NCBI RefSeq assembly: GCF_031127875.1
Contig: NZ_JARXIA010000021.1
Coordinates: forward strand, 62,001 to 126,000
Reading direction: 5' to 3'
Length of the DNA stretch: 64,000 bases
From: Pelagicoccus sp. SDUM812005
GTDB taxonomy: Bacteria > Verrucomicrobiota > Verrucomicrobiia > Opitutales > Opitutaceae
Position 1 is the stretch's first letter, and every line of letters starts with the position of its first letter. The notes beneath the pieces are model-generated. The model had not been told where the DNA came from, did not search any database, and worked only from the letters and a program-made list of their open reading frames with translations. The translations under genes and the position numbers were made by a program. Below are positions 54,309 through 62,193 of the stretch, piece after piece.

Positions 54309-55724
54309 ATGAAACCTACGGTTTTAAAATCGATCGGCATTGCCTTAACGATCGCGTTCACCTCGGACCTGCAGGCGCAGCCCAATATAGTCTTCTACCT
54401 GGCCGACGATCAAGATATCGGCGACTACGGATGCTACGGCAACGAACGAGTACAGACCCCCGCCGTCGACCGCCTCGCCAGAGAAGGCATGCGCTTCACC
54501 CACGCTTTTACCGGACAAGCCATCTGCGCCCCCAGCCGCTCCCAGCTCTACACCGGCAACTACCCGCTGAGAAACGGCGCCTTCCTAAACCATGTCCCGG
54601 TCAAGGACGACCAAGTCAGTATCGCCAGCTACCTAGGGAATCTGGGCTACGAGGTTATCCTTGCCGGGAAAAGCCATGTAGAACCGGACAGCGTTTTCAC
54701 ATGGACCGAAGAATGGCCGACCGTCGATAAGGACGGGGTCCCTCGAGAATACATACCGCTCGAAAAGATAGAATCCTATTTCAAAAGCGCCGATAAACCG
54801 TTCTGCATGTTTATCGCTTCCATGTATCCACATGGCCCCTACTTCGAGGTAGAGGGAGCATCCGCCGAATCCATAAAATTCTATCCGTACAACCAACGGT
54901 TCAGCGACAAACAATCCGAAATCGACAAGAAAGCGGGCTACTACCGCAGCATCGAAGAAGACAACGCGCAACTCGAGCGGGTACTCGAGCTTGTCGACAC
55001 CCATTTGGACCCGAACACGCTTTTTATCTACAGCTCCGACCACGGCGTATCAGGCAAATATACAGTCTACGACCGCGGCCTGAACGTGCCTTTCGTAGCC
55101 CGTTGGCCCGGCGTTATCGCCCCCGGGTCGCTTACGGATCGTCTCGTGCACTACACCGACATCCTGCCTACCCTTGTCGAAATCGCCGGCGGAACCGTTC
55201 CCGCGGAGGTGAATGGCAAGAGTTTCTATCCGATCCTCAAGGGCAGCGCGGAGCCCCTGCACGAATACGTTTACGGCGTCAGCACCAACCAAAACATTCT
55301 TGCCGCCAAGGTTTTCCCCTCACGAATGATCCGCAGCCATCGCTACAAATACATTCGCAACCTCAACGCTCTCGAGGTCGTAGAGAAGAACCTCGGCGAC
55401 AATCCGCGCGTAAACGCGTTCATACGGCTCGGCGCCCAAAGGTACCCAAATACTCCCTACGAGGAATTGTACGACCTCGAAAACGATCCCTACGAACAAA
55501 TCAATCTCGCCGGCGACCCCAGATACGCCGAGCTCCAAGAAGAAATGGCGACCCAACTGCTCGCATGGATGAAAGCTCAAAACGACATCTTGTCCGGCGA
55601 GCCGGGAACCATGCCCCTCATCCATTCCCACTTCAAACTGGATAAGCCATCCAAGTGGAACAAAGTCCCGGCCCACCTAGAAAACACCCTCCAAGAATCA
55701 GACTACCTGAAGCTGCACTTCTGA
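54309..55724 (+). CDS. Secreted S1 sulfatase
   Basis: 471 residues with a signal peptide (about 1-23). QPNIVFYLADDQDIGDYGCYG is the metal-binding start, and AICAPSR carries Cys73 of the CxPxR formylglycine motif. FMFIASMYPHGPY, YSSDHGVSGKYTVYDRGLNVPFVARWPG and the HRYKYIRNLN segment complete the fold and recall the sulfatase half of the fusion protein at 1711-3717 more than the iduronate-type enzymes. Spacing of 5 bases from the previous sulfatase indicates a shared operon. Two different sulfatase types side by side suggest that at least two sulfate positions on the substrate are handled (inference). Confidence 0.9.
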   Translation: MKPTVLKSIGIALTIAFTSDLQAQPNIVFYLADDQDIGDYGCYGNERVQTPAVDRLAREGMRFTHAFTGQAICAPSRSQLYTGNYPLRNGAFLNHVPVKDDQVSIASYLGNLGYEVILAGKSHVEPDSVFTWTEEWPTVDKDGVPREYIPLEKIESYFKSADKPFCMFIASMYPHGPYFEVEGASAESIKFYPYNQRFSDKQSEIDKKAGYYRSIEEDNAQLERVLELVDTHLDPNTLFIYSSDHGVSGKYTVYDRGLNVPFVARWPGVIAPGSLTDRLVHYTDILPTLVEIAGGTVPAEVNGKSFYPILKGSAEPLHEYVYGVSTNQNILAAKVFPSRMIRSHRYKYIRNLNALEVVEKNLGDNPRVNAFIRLGAQRYPNTPYEELYDLENDPYEQINLAGDPRYAELQEEMATQLLAWMKAQNDILSGEPGTMPLIHSHFKLDKPSKWNKVPAHLENTLQESDYLKLHF

Positions 55725-55758
55725 TCCTGAGCTAACCCCGCCGCCCCATCCCAACAAA

Positions 55759-56775
55759 ATGAATACACTCAAGCGAGCTTGCCTCCTCTCCTCCCTAATC
55801 CTTTGCAGCGCATCCTTCGCTCACCCCGGAAACGATCATACTCACCCTGGAACGTTGCCGGAACTTCCGGTCATTACCGGAAACGGCCAGCATACCTACC
55901 AAACCGTCCCTCAATGGGGCGCGCTGCCCGACGGCCAGATACTTGGCCCCACCCACGGTAGCGTGGCCGTTTCAAAAGAGGGACGTATCTATGTGTCCAC
56001 TGAAGGCGAACGCGGAATCTGCGTCTTTTCCGAGGATGGGAAATTCATCCGCTCCATTGCTCCCGATTGTTCCGGTACCCACTCCCTTACCCTTCGCGAA
56101 GAAAACGGGGTCGAATACCTCTACGGAGCTCACCGCCGGGGTGAACGTATTATCAAGCTCACCCTTGACGGAACCCTTGTCCTTCAAATCCTTCACACCG
56201 AAGAACAAGCCATTCCCGGAAAACTTCAGGGGCTGACCGCAGTTACCGTCGCACCCGACGGCCGCATCTTCGCCGCTGTCGGCTATGGCTCGAACATGAT
56301 TCATATCTTCGACGCGAACGGAACTCTCGAAAAGAGCTTTGGATCCAAGGGCGACGGTATCGAAGAATTCCAGGCCTGCCATGGAATCGCTATCGACCCT
56401 CGCTTCGACGAACCCCGCCTCCTTGTGGCCGACCGTGAAAACCTCCGCCTCAAGCACTACGACTTGGACGGGAACTTCATCGGAATCCACTCTCAAGACC
56501 TCCGGCGTCCCTGCGCGGTCAGTTTCTATGGCGAATACTGCGCCGTGGCAGAACTCGCCGGGCGCGTTACCATCCTGAACAAAAACGGCACCCCTGTCGC
56601 CTTCCTTGGAGACAATCCAAGGAAAGAACAGTGGGCCAAGTTCAGGACGCCGCTCGAGGAAATCCCTGAAGGAGTCTTCACCGCTCCCCATGGCTTGAGT
56701 TACGACTCCCAGGGCAACCTCTATATACAGGACTGGAACCAAAGCGGAAAAATCACCAAGCTACGAAAGTTGTAA
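55759..56775 (+). CDS. Secreted NHL-repeat (six-bladed) beta-propeller protein
   Basis: 338 residues with a signal peptide (about 1-21). The mature start is His-rich (HPGNDHTHPG). NHL-like repeats follow: HGSVAVSKEGRIYVSTEGERGICVFSEDGKF, TAVTVAPDGRIFAAVGYGSNMIHIFDANG, HGIAIDPRFDEPRLLVADRENLRLKHYDLDG and HGLSYDSQGNLYIQDW. Such propellers bind ligands or act as lyases or lactonases; the conserved His at blade starts resembles peptidyl-hydroxyglycine lyase-type proteins. It follows the sulfatase by 34 bases in the same direction. In this setting it might handle an unsaturated uronate or lactone, but nothing in the sequence proves catalysis. Confidence 0.7.
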   Translation: MNTLKRACLLSSLILCSASFAHPGNDHTHPGTLPELPVITGNGQHTYQTVPQWGALPDGQILGPTHGSVAVSKEGRIYVSTEGERGICVFSEDGKFIRSIAPDCSGTHSLTLREENGVEYLYGAHRRGERIIKLTLDGTLVLQILHTEEQAIPGKLQGLTAVTVAPDGRIFAAVGYGSNMIHIFDANGTLEKSFGSKGDGIEEFQACHGIAIDPRFDEPRLLVADRENLRLKHYDLDGNFIGIHSQDLRRPCAVSFYGEYCAVAELAGRVTILNKNGTPVAFLGDNPRKEQWAKFRTPLEEIPEGVFTAPHGLSYDSQGNLYIQDWNQSGKITKLRKL

Positions 56776-57110
56776 CCGATCGAATTCGGTTTCTCACCCT
56801 TCTATAAAAGCGCCCGCAAAGCGTGGACGCCCCACCGGCGTACCCACTCGATACCTACACTTCCCTTAGCCGGCCCTTGATTACAATTCAGGCTACAGCG
56901 GGATACTATAAGTTTAATTCATACTTATCGATCCTTTTGACTCGGGAGGCTCGCCAAGCATCCCTTAGATGCTTCCCCAAGCCCCCTAATAAAGTGCCCG
57001 TTTTCCCGATCTGAACTTCGCCCCCTGGAACGAAGTGACTCCCCTTACCTGCTTCCGTATCTCACGAGGCTGCTAGCGATAGCTGTCTCTCAACCCCACC
57101 CCCCAAAAAA
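56776..57110. other. Intergenic region with candidate operator before the third propeller gene
   Basis: 335 bases without a gene. ATAAGT-9 bases-ACTTAT forms an inverted repeat at 56908-56928 in an AT-rich patch, about 185 bases before the next start. It could be an operator; no promoter boxes stand out. Confidence 0.35.
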
Positions 57111-58493
57111 ATGAAAAAGGTAATACCCACCATCACAGCTGCCGCTCTCCTAGGAGCCTCCACAGTCCAAGCAGTATCCTCCGGAACTGCCCACGTTGAC
57201 GATATAGACGGTACCGTCCAATTCTTCAACAATAGTATACGCGAATTCTCGTACAGCTCGAATTCCGCCCCGCACCAGCAAAACGCACTGGTCGTCGCCG
57301 ACGATAATATCTATGTTACGTTCTTCAATACGGACGGCTCCTTAATGATAGCCCGTCGCTCGGAAGATAATAACAACGACAACTGGACTCGTAGCGAATT
57401 CTCTTCTTCGCACGATTCTTCGGACCCCGATTCGCATCGTACCGCGAACATCGCGGTCTCTCCCAACGACAAACGGATCCACATCATGTGGGGGCACCAT
57501 GCCGACAAGCTCCGCTACGTCGTCACCAAGGACCCCAACGCAACCTTGAAGCCCGACTCGCAGTTCAACGTCAGCCTTTTCGAATCCGAGCGACAATACT
57601 TAAAGTCCGGCCAAAACCTCAGCAAGGTTTGCTATCCTCGCATGTTCGTTGGAGCGAACGACAAGCTGCAAGTCGTCTGGCGGGACGACGGTGGTTCCGG
57701 AAACGCGAACAGCTATATTGCTACCTACAACGACGACAAGACCTGGACTTCGCGTCTCAAGATCATAAACGGCAAAACCGGAACCTATGCCGGAGACAGC
57801 AACCGCAACGCCTACTTCAACGACATCGGGTATCGAAATGGAACCACCCATGTAAGCTGGACCTGGAGGGAGAGCGCCCAGAAGGTCAACGGCTACGTTA
57901 CCAACCACGACCTCCTCTACGCCTACAGCACCGACTCCGGGAACACGTGGCGAAACCGCCTCGGCAACCAGGTTGCCGGTACGGGCAGCTGGACCATGAA
58001 CCTCAATACTTCCGACATTAAGTTCAAAACACTCGGCTACAGCGATCGCGTGGAAAACCAGTGCGGACAAGCGATCGACCGCACCGGACGCGTCCACATG
58101 CTGTGGCGTCACGACAACGCGAGCGGCAGCAAAACGCTTTTCCACTACTTCAAGTCGAACGGCAGCTCCACCGTCAACACCCGCGAACGCAGCGGACTAA
58201 GCTCCAGCATCCGCCCCAAGATCTACGCGGACCCCACAAACAACAGCAAGGACACCCTCTATATCGTTACCATCTCCGGCACTAAAATTAAGGTCTACGG
58301 AGCCAACAAAGGTACAGACTACTGGGGAACTTGGGAAACCCTCTACACGAGCGCAGACGATTACATAACGGCTACCGCCCAAATCGCCGACGACGGACGA
58401 AAGCTATTTATCATGGCGCAGAAACGCCCAGCCGACGTAGCGACAGCCACATCGAGCGGACTGGATCTGATCACCCTCCCCGTAACCCCCTAG
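57111..58493 (+). CDS. Secreted BNR-4 beta-propeller protein, PL24-type ulvan-lyase-like
   Basis: 460 residues with a signal peptide (about 1-21, ending VQA) and no lipobox, so probably soluble and secreted or periplasmic. Propeller strands recur: NALVVADDNIYVTFFNTDG, IHIMWGHHADKLRYV, LQVVWRDDGGSG, THVSWTWRES, VHMLWRHDN. DSHRTAN (His109) and MWGHH (His129) keep the 20-residue His spacing seen in the two lipoprotein homologues, though overall similarity to them is low. The second half (YAYSTDSGNTW) is typical of BNR-type proteins. I favour an ulvan-lyase-like enzyme of a different family from the two lipoproteins. It is followed by a strong terminator, closing this gene run. Confidence 0.7.
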   Translation: MKKVIPTITAAALLGASTVQAVSSGTAHVDDIDGTVQFFNNSIREFSYSSNSAPHQQNALVVADDNIYVTFFNTDGSLMIARRSEDNNNDNWTRSEFSSSHDSSDPDSHRTANIAVSPNDKRIHIMWGHHADKLRYVVTKDPNATLKPDSQFNVSLFESERQYLKSGQNLSKVCYPRMFVGANDKLQVVWRDDGGSGNANSYIATYNDDKTWTSRLKIINGKTGTYAGDSNRNAYFNDIGYRNGTTHVSWTWRESAQKVNGYVTNHDLLYAYSTDSGNTWRNRLGNQVAGTGSWTMNLNTSDIKFKTLGYSDRVENQCGQAIDRTGRVHMLWRHDNASGSKTLFHYFKSNGSSTVNTRERSGLSSSIRPKIYADPTNNSKDTLYIVTISGTKIKVYGANKGTDYWGTWETLYTSADDYITATAQIADDGRKLFIMAQKRPADVATATSSGLDLITLPVTP

Positions 58494-58521
58494 CGGATAC
58501 GCAACCAATTGCGTAATACAG

Positions 58522-58549
58522 AAGGCGTCCTCGAAAGGGACGCCTTTTT
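58522..58549 (+). terminator. Rho-independent terminator after the third propeller gene
   Basis: AAGGCGTCC and GGACGCCTT form a 9-base-pair stem with a 7-base loop, followed by T-rich sequence, 28 bases after the stop. Confidence 0.85.
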
Positions 58550-58626
58550 CTTTGCTGCGTTCCTATCGAAAAGGCCACGAAACAGAAGCGACGAGCCATG
58601 CGATCCCGCTCGTCGGCATGCCCTCC

Positions 58627-59652
58627 CTACAAGCCCATCCTGCGCGCCCAGGCCTTAGCGGCCCCTGGATCGAGCATTTCCCAGTTAACCAAGATCGCCC
58701 GTGCCGCTTCTTTCTGCATGCCCCGGTCCGGCATTGCTTCTACATACGAACGAGCGGCCTCTACATCCGAAACCGACCAGCGCTCGATGAGCTTGGGCAG
58801 CATTTCTAGCTGTAACTCAGGCTCGAGCGATTCCCACTTGGACAATGCCGCCGTGGGGTCTTCGTCCAGCTCCACGAGGAGCAAGGCTCGCTTCGCCTCC
58901 TCGTACCCAACGTCGCTCAAATAGCGCTCCAGCTCCTCTACGCCAACGTCGGGATTCTCCGACAGCGCGGCAGCAAGCGCCTGCACCAACAGGCCCTCGT
59001 CTACGCGCCCGGGGGCCAAGGTAAAAGCCAGATCCAAGGCCCCCACCGGATCGTCCCGCACCACCTCACGCAACAGGCTTCCAGCGAGCTCTCCTACCTC
59101 TTGAGCGCTGGCTGGATCCGCTAGGAACGTCAAGGCAGCGTCAGCATTTTCTTGATACATTCGGGCAAGCATCACCCCCGCAATACCGGGATCCGACCAT
59201 GGGCTCAGCATCGCGTAGGAAGTCGCTGCCTGCAAGTCGCGCCTCGACCACTTGAGCAAGATCGCGTTATAAACACGGTCCCCTGACTCGAAGTCCACAA
59301 ATGCCTCGAGCCTTCGCAAGGCTTGCTCAGGGTTCTCCCGAGCCCACTCAAAAAACACGGATTCCAAAGCAAGCGAGCGTTGCTGGTCATCGGGCAAAGA
59401 GAGAATGGCGTCGCGAAAGCCTTCCCAGTCGCTTACGGCACGCTCTTGAGTCGGCGAATAAGCAATCCACTCCGCTTCCCCTTCGCCCGCTGAAACAGGC
59501 GCCGCCTCAGCATGCTCAAGCGTCCCGGCACCTACACCGTCGGCAGCCACCGGCTCCGCCCCTGGTCCCGCTTGCTCCTTCGCGATCCAAAGGGCAGCCA
59601 GCAACAGCAGGACCGCCAGGGTAAACAGGCCAACTGAAGCTTTCGCAAGCAT
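58627..59652 (-). CDS. Membrane-anchored helical-repeat protein of unknown function
   Basis: 341 residues from the ATG at 59652, chosen because it begins the membrane helix (GLFTLAVLLLLAALWIA, about 8-24); the frame is open upstream but overlaps the oxidoreductase gene. A Gly/Ala/Glu-rich linker follows. From about 70 on there are short amphipathic helix pairs (FFEWARENPEQALRRLEAF, ILLKWSRRDLQAATSYAML, MLARMYQENADAALTFL) like those in Verrucomicrobia/Planctomycetes proteins with 'W...P..A' TPR-like repeats. Probably a scaffold exposed on the periplasmic side. It lies 40 bases downstream of the oxidoreductase gene on the same strand and has no evident link to polysaccharide use. Confidence 0.7.
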   Translation of the reverse strand: MLAKASVGLFTLAVLLLLAALWIAKEQAGPGAEPVAADGVGAGTLEHAEAAPVSAGEGEAEWIAYSPTQERAVSDWEGFRDAILSLPDDQQRSLALESVFFEWARENPEQALRRLEAFVDFESGDRVYNAILLKWSRRDLQAATSYAMLSPWSDPGIAGVMLARMYQENADAALTFLADPASAQEVGELAGSLLREVVRDDPVGALDLAFTLAPGRVDEGLLVQALAAALSENPDVGVEELERYLSDVGYEEAKRALLLVELDEDPTAALSKWESLEPELQLEMLPKLIERWSVSDVEAARSYVEAMPDRGMQKEAARAILVNWEMLDPGAAKAWARRMGL

Positions 59653-59692
59653 ACCGACGCGTAGTGGAAAAAGCAGACAGCTGGCGCTTGGC

Positions 59693-60637
59693 TCAGTCTC
59701 CAGCCAGGTAGCGAGCCGCGGCCCGGCCGGAGTCGTAGGCCCCTTCGATCTTGGCAATTCCAAAGGAATCCCCAGCAAACGCGATCGGGAGCGAGGCGGA
59801 GGCCGCGGAGCTGTCGCCCGCCCCTTTGCCCTTCCGGTGGGCATAGCGCCATTTGTGCAAATAGCTTTCCTCGATTTCCAGCGGATAAAGCTCTTTAACG
59901 GCATCGATCATGAGTCGTTCGAGCTCCGGACGATCCTTCTCGTAATTCGCTTCCGCAAAGGCTGCCGTCGAGTGCACGATCAATCCAGCCTGAGAGCTCG
60001 TTCCTTTCTGTCGCGCATCCGTGATCGTATCCAATTTTTCATTAACGCCCTTTATGAACCCCGGAGCGGCAAGGCCGAGGTCCGCCTTCAAGCGCAGCAG
60101 AAGCGTCAAGCAGGGATCGTAGCTTACCGCCGCCAAACGTTGGAACAGTTCAGGCTCCAGCTTGACCTTCGAACGTTCCACGATCGCCAAGGCCTGCGGA
60201 GCTGGGCAGGTGAACAACACTTTCCTGGCTTTCCACTCATCCCCCTTGGCGCAGCGGAGCGCTACGCCGGCTTCGTCCACTCGGAGAGTCTCGACCAACT
60301 GCTGCCGGTGCACCTCGAGTCCGGAGGCCATTTCCTTGGCCAACGCGTTCATGCTGGGTAAACCCGCGTACAAGTGACGCTCCCCGTCGCGGAACCACAA
60401 CCTAGCGAGCTTCGCTGCCTCCCAGCGCTCCAACTCCCCTCGAAAGGCATCGCCGACCACCGAGAAGAAGTGGGCCCCATTGTCGAAGCTCTCGCCGTCG
60501 AGACGACGCGTGGCAAGCCGACCGCCCACCCCTCGGGATTTCTCTAGCACCGCCACCTTCTGGCCACGCTCCTGGAGCAGTCTGGCAGCAGCTAAACCAG
60601 CAATGCCCGCCCCCACAATGATCGTATCAAATTCCAT
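59693..60637 (-). CDS. FAD-dependent oxidoreductase (renalase/amine-oxidase-like)
   Basis: 314 residues from the ATG at 60637 (MEFDTIIVGAGIAGLAAA); earlier in-frame starts exist up to 60673 but add nothing conserved. GAGIAG at about 9-14 followed by a Glu-ended strand (KVAVLEKSRGVGGRLATRR) is the Rossmann FAD-binding motif of the renalase-like group. The C-terminal FAGDSFGIAKIEGAYDSGRAAA is the usual second FAD-binding motif. No signal peptide, so cytoplasmic. Related proteins are widespread in bacteria with poorly defined substrates. It marks a switch from polysaccharide genes to what look like ordinary genes. Confidence 0.85.
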   Translation of the reverse strand: MEFDTIIVGAGIAGLAAARLLQERGQKVAVLEKSRGVGGRLATRRLDGESFDNGAHFFSVVGDAFRGELERWEAAKLARLWFRDGERHLYAGLPSMNALAKEMASGLEVHRQQLVETLRVDEAGVALRCAKGDEWKARKVLFTCPAPQALAIVERSKVKLEPELFQRLAAVSYDPCLTLLLRLKADLGLAAPGFIKGVNEKLDTITDARQKGTSSQAGLIVHSTAAFAEANYEKDRPELERLMIDAVKELYPLEIEESYLHKWRYAHRKGKGAGDSSAASASLPIAFAGDSFGIAKIEGAYDSGRAAARYLAGD

Positions 60638-60717
60638 CGAACAACGCGTCGTAGTCATAGGTAAACGATCCAATAGCCTTTCCGCCCAAAGACAAGAAAC
60701 GAAGGCCGATTGCGCCC

Positions 60718-62187
60718 TTACGAAACCTCAGGCAAATGTTGAACCCACGGATCCTGGGTCTTTCGCAACCAAGGCTTTAGCTCCGTCCGAACCAGTTCAG
60801 CCACCAAGTCCGGCCGGGCAGCCGCGATATCTTCCAACTCGTAGGGGTCTTCTTGCAGATCGTACAGGGCACGGCGCGGAGGACCGGTCTCGCCAACTTC
60901 CAATACGAGCTTGTATCGAGAAGTTCTGACACCCCGGGTTCCTCGCTCGGGTTGGTCAGAGGACATTCGTAGGTAGAGCTGGGAAGAAGGACGATCCCCG
61001 CCTTCCCCTCTAAAGATTCCTGCGTGGCTATTCCCCTGCACAGACTCCGGCACCTCATCGGCAAAGCCCATCAAGTCCAGCAAGGTGGGATATAGGTCTG
61101 GGGTGGAGAGCAACAAATTGTCGCTCCCGGGAGCGATCTTGCCCGGCCAACGAATCAAGAACGGCACCCGCATGGACTCTTCGAAGGGGTTGTTTTTAGA
61201 AACCTCCCCGTGAGTGCCCAGACAATCGCCGTGGTCGGAGGTGAAGACTACAATTGTATCGTCCTTCAAGCCGGCGTCATCGAGCGCCTTTAAGATTCGT
61301 CCGAACTGCTCGTCTACACCTGTGACACTGGCGAAGTAGTCGCGCGTATTGGCTTCAGCCTTGGGATGAGCGGGATCGACGTTTGGACGAACCAACAAGT
61401 CCTCGAGCGACTTGTCGGCATAGGGTTTGCGATAACGATCTGGATACAAATGGTAAGGTGGGTGCGGAGGGTTCATCGCCACTACGAGCGCAAACGGCTT
61501 TTCCGAGTCACGCTTTGTCCCGTCCTTATTGCCGATAAAGTCGATAGCTTTGTTCGCTTCGTGTTCTGGACTCCACTGATCGACGAAATGATACTCGTCG
61601 CGCCCGGCGTTCGTCTCCCAATACATGGGGCGATTGTGATCGTTGTAGGTGCCATATGAATACCAATAGTCGAATCCGTGCCTACGCTCGGGCGGACACC
61701 AGGTATTCCACTTGGGATTGGCATCGATAAACGGCTCGCGCGGAGCGTCGAGGTGCCACTTGCCGATGTAGCCCAAACTGTAACCCTGAGACTTGAGGAC
61801 ATCCGACCAACAAACCTCGTCCTGCTGCAACTCGACGTCGTACTGGGCTCGATCCGCGCGACAGTTCCCAGTCACCTTGTTGGCATGCGAGTACTTGCCG
61901 CTCATCAGCATGCCGCGGTAGGGACTGCACAGCGGATAGTTGGCCACGGTCTGAGGCAGGGAAAGACTCTCCCTTGCGAAGGCGTCCAGATGCGGCGTGA
62001 CCACTGGATCCTCGTTCAAGAATCCAAGCGCCTGACCGCGCCACTGGTCCGGAAAAACGAATACCAGGTTGGGACGTTTGCCACTGCTCGCATTGGCCGA
62101 CCCTAAAAGTGACGAAGGCAGAACCGAGGCAGCCATAGAAGCGCCAGCTGTTTTCTTAACGAAATCGCGTCTCGTGAGATGCTTCAT
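60718..62187 (-). CDS. S1 sulfatase with twin-arginine (Tat) signal
   Basis: 489 residues. The N-terminus MKHLTRRDFVKKTAGASMAA has the RRxFxK pattern of Tat signals, unlike the Sec-type signals of the other sulfatases here, so this enzyme may be exported folded. RPNLVFVFPDQWRGQALG is the metal-binding start (Asp-Gln), PLCSPYR carries Cys87 of the CxPxR formylglycine motif, and FTSDHGDCLGTHGEVSKNNPFEESMRVPFLIRWPG completes the active site. It starts 6 bases after the GH78 gene upstream on the same strand ends, so the two are co-transcribed and probably act on the same sulfated rhamnose-containing substrate. Confidence 0.92.
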   Translation of the reverse strand: MKHLTRRDFVKKTAGASMAASVLPSSLLGSANASSGKRPNLVFVFPDQWRGQALGFLNEDPVVTPHLDAFARESLSLPQTVANYPLCSPYRGMLMSGKYSHANKVTGNCRADRAQYDVELQQDEVCWSDVLKSQGYSLGYIGKWHLDAPREPFIDANPKWNTWCPPERRHGFDYWYSYGTYNDHNRPMYWETNAGRDEYHFVDQWSPEHEANKAIDFIGNKDGTKRDSEKPFALVVAMNPPHPPYHLYPDRYRKPYADKSLEDLLVRPNVDPAHPKAEANTRDYFASVTGVDEQFGRILKALDDAGLKDDTIVVFTSDHGDCLGTHGEVSKNNPFEESMRVPFLIRWPGKIAPGSDNLLLSTPDLYPTLLDLMGFADEVPESVQGNSHAGIFRGEGGDRPSSQLYLRMSSDQPERGTRGVRTSRYKLVLEVGETGPPRRALYDLQEDPYELEDIAAARPDLVAELVRTELKPWLRKTQDPWVQHLPEVS

Positions 62188-62193
62188 AACAAA

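Noticed and set aside
59653-59904. Upstream extension of the helical-repeat protein.
   Set aside because: It overlaps the FAD oxidoreductase gene in another frame; the membrane helix starts right after the ATG at 59652.
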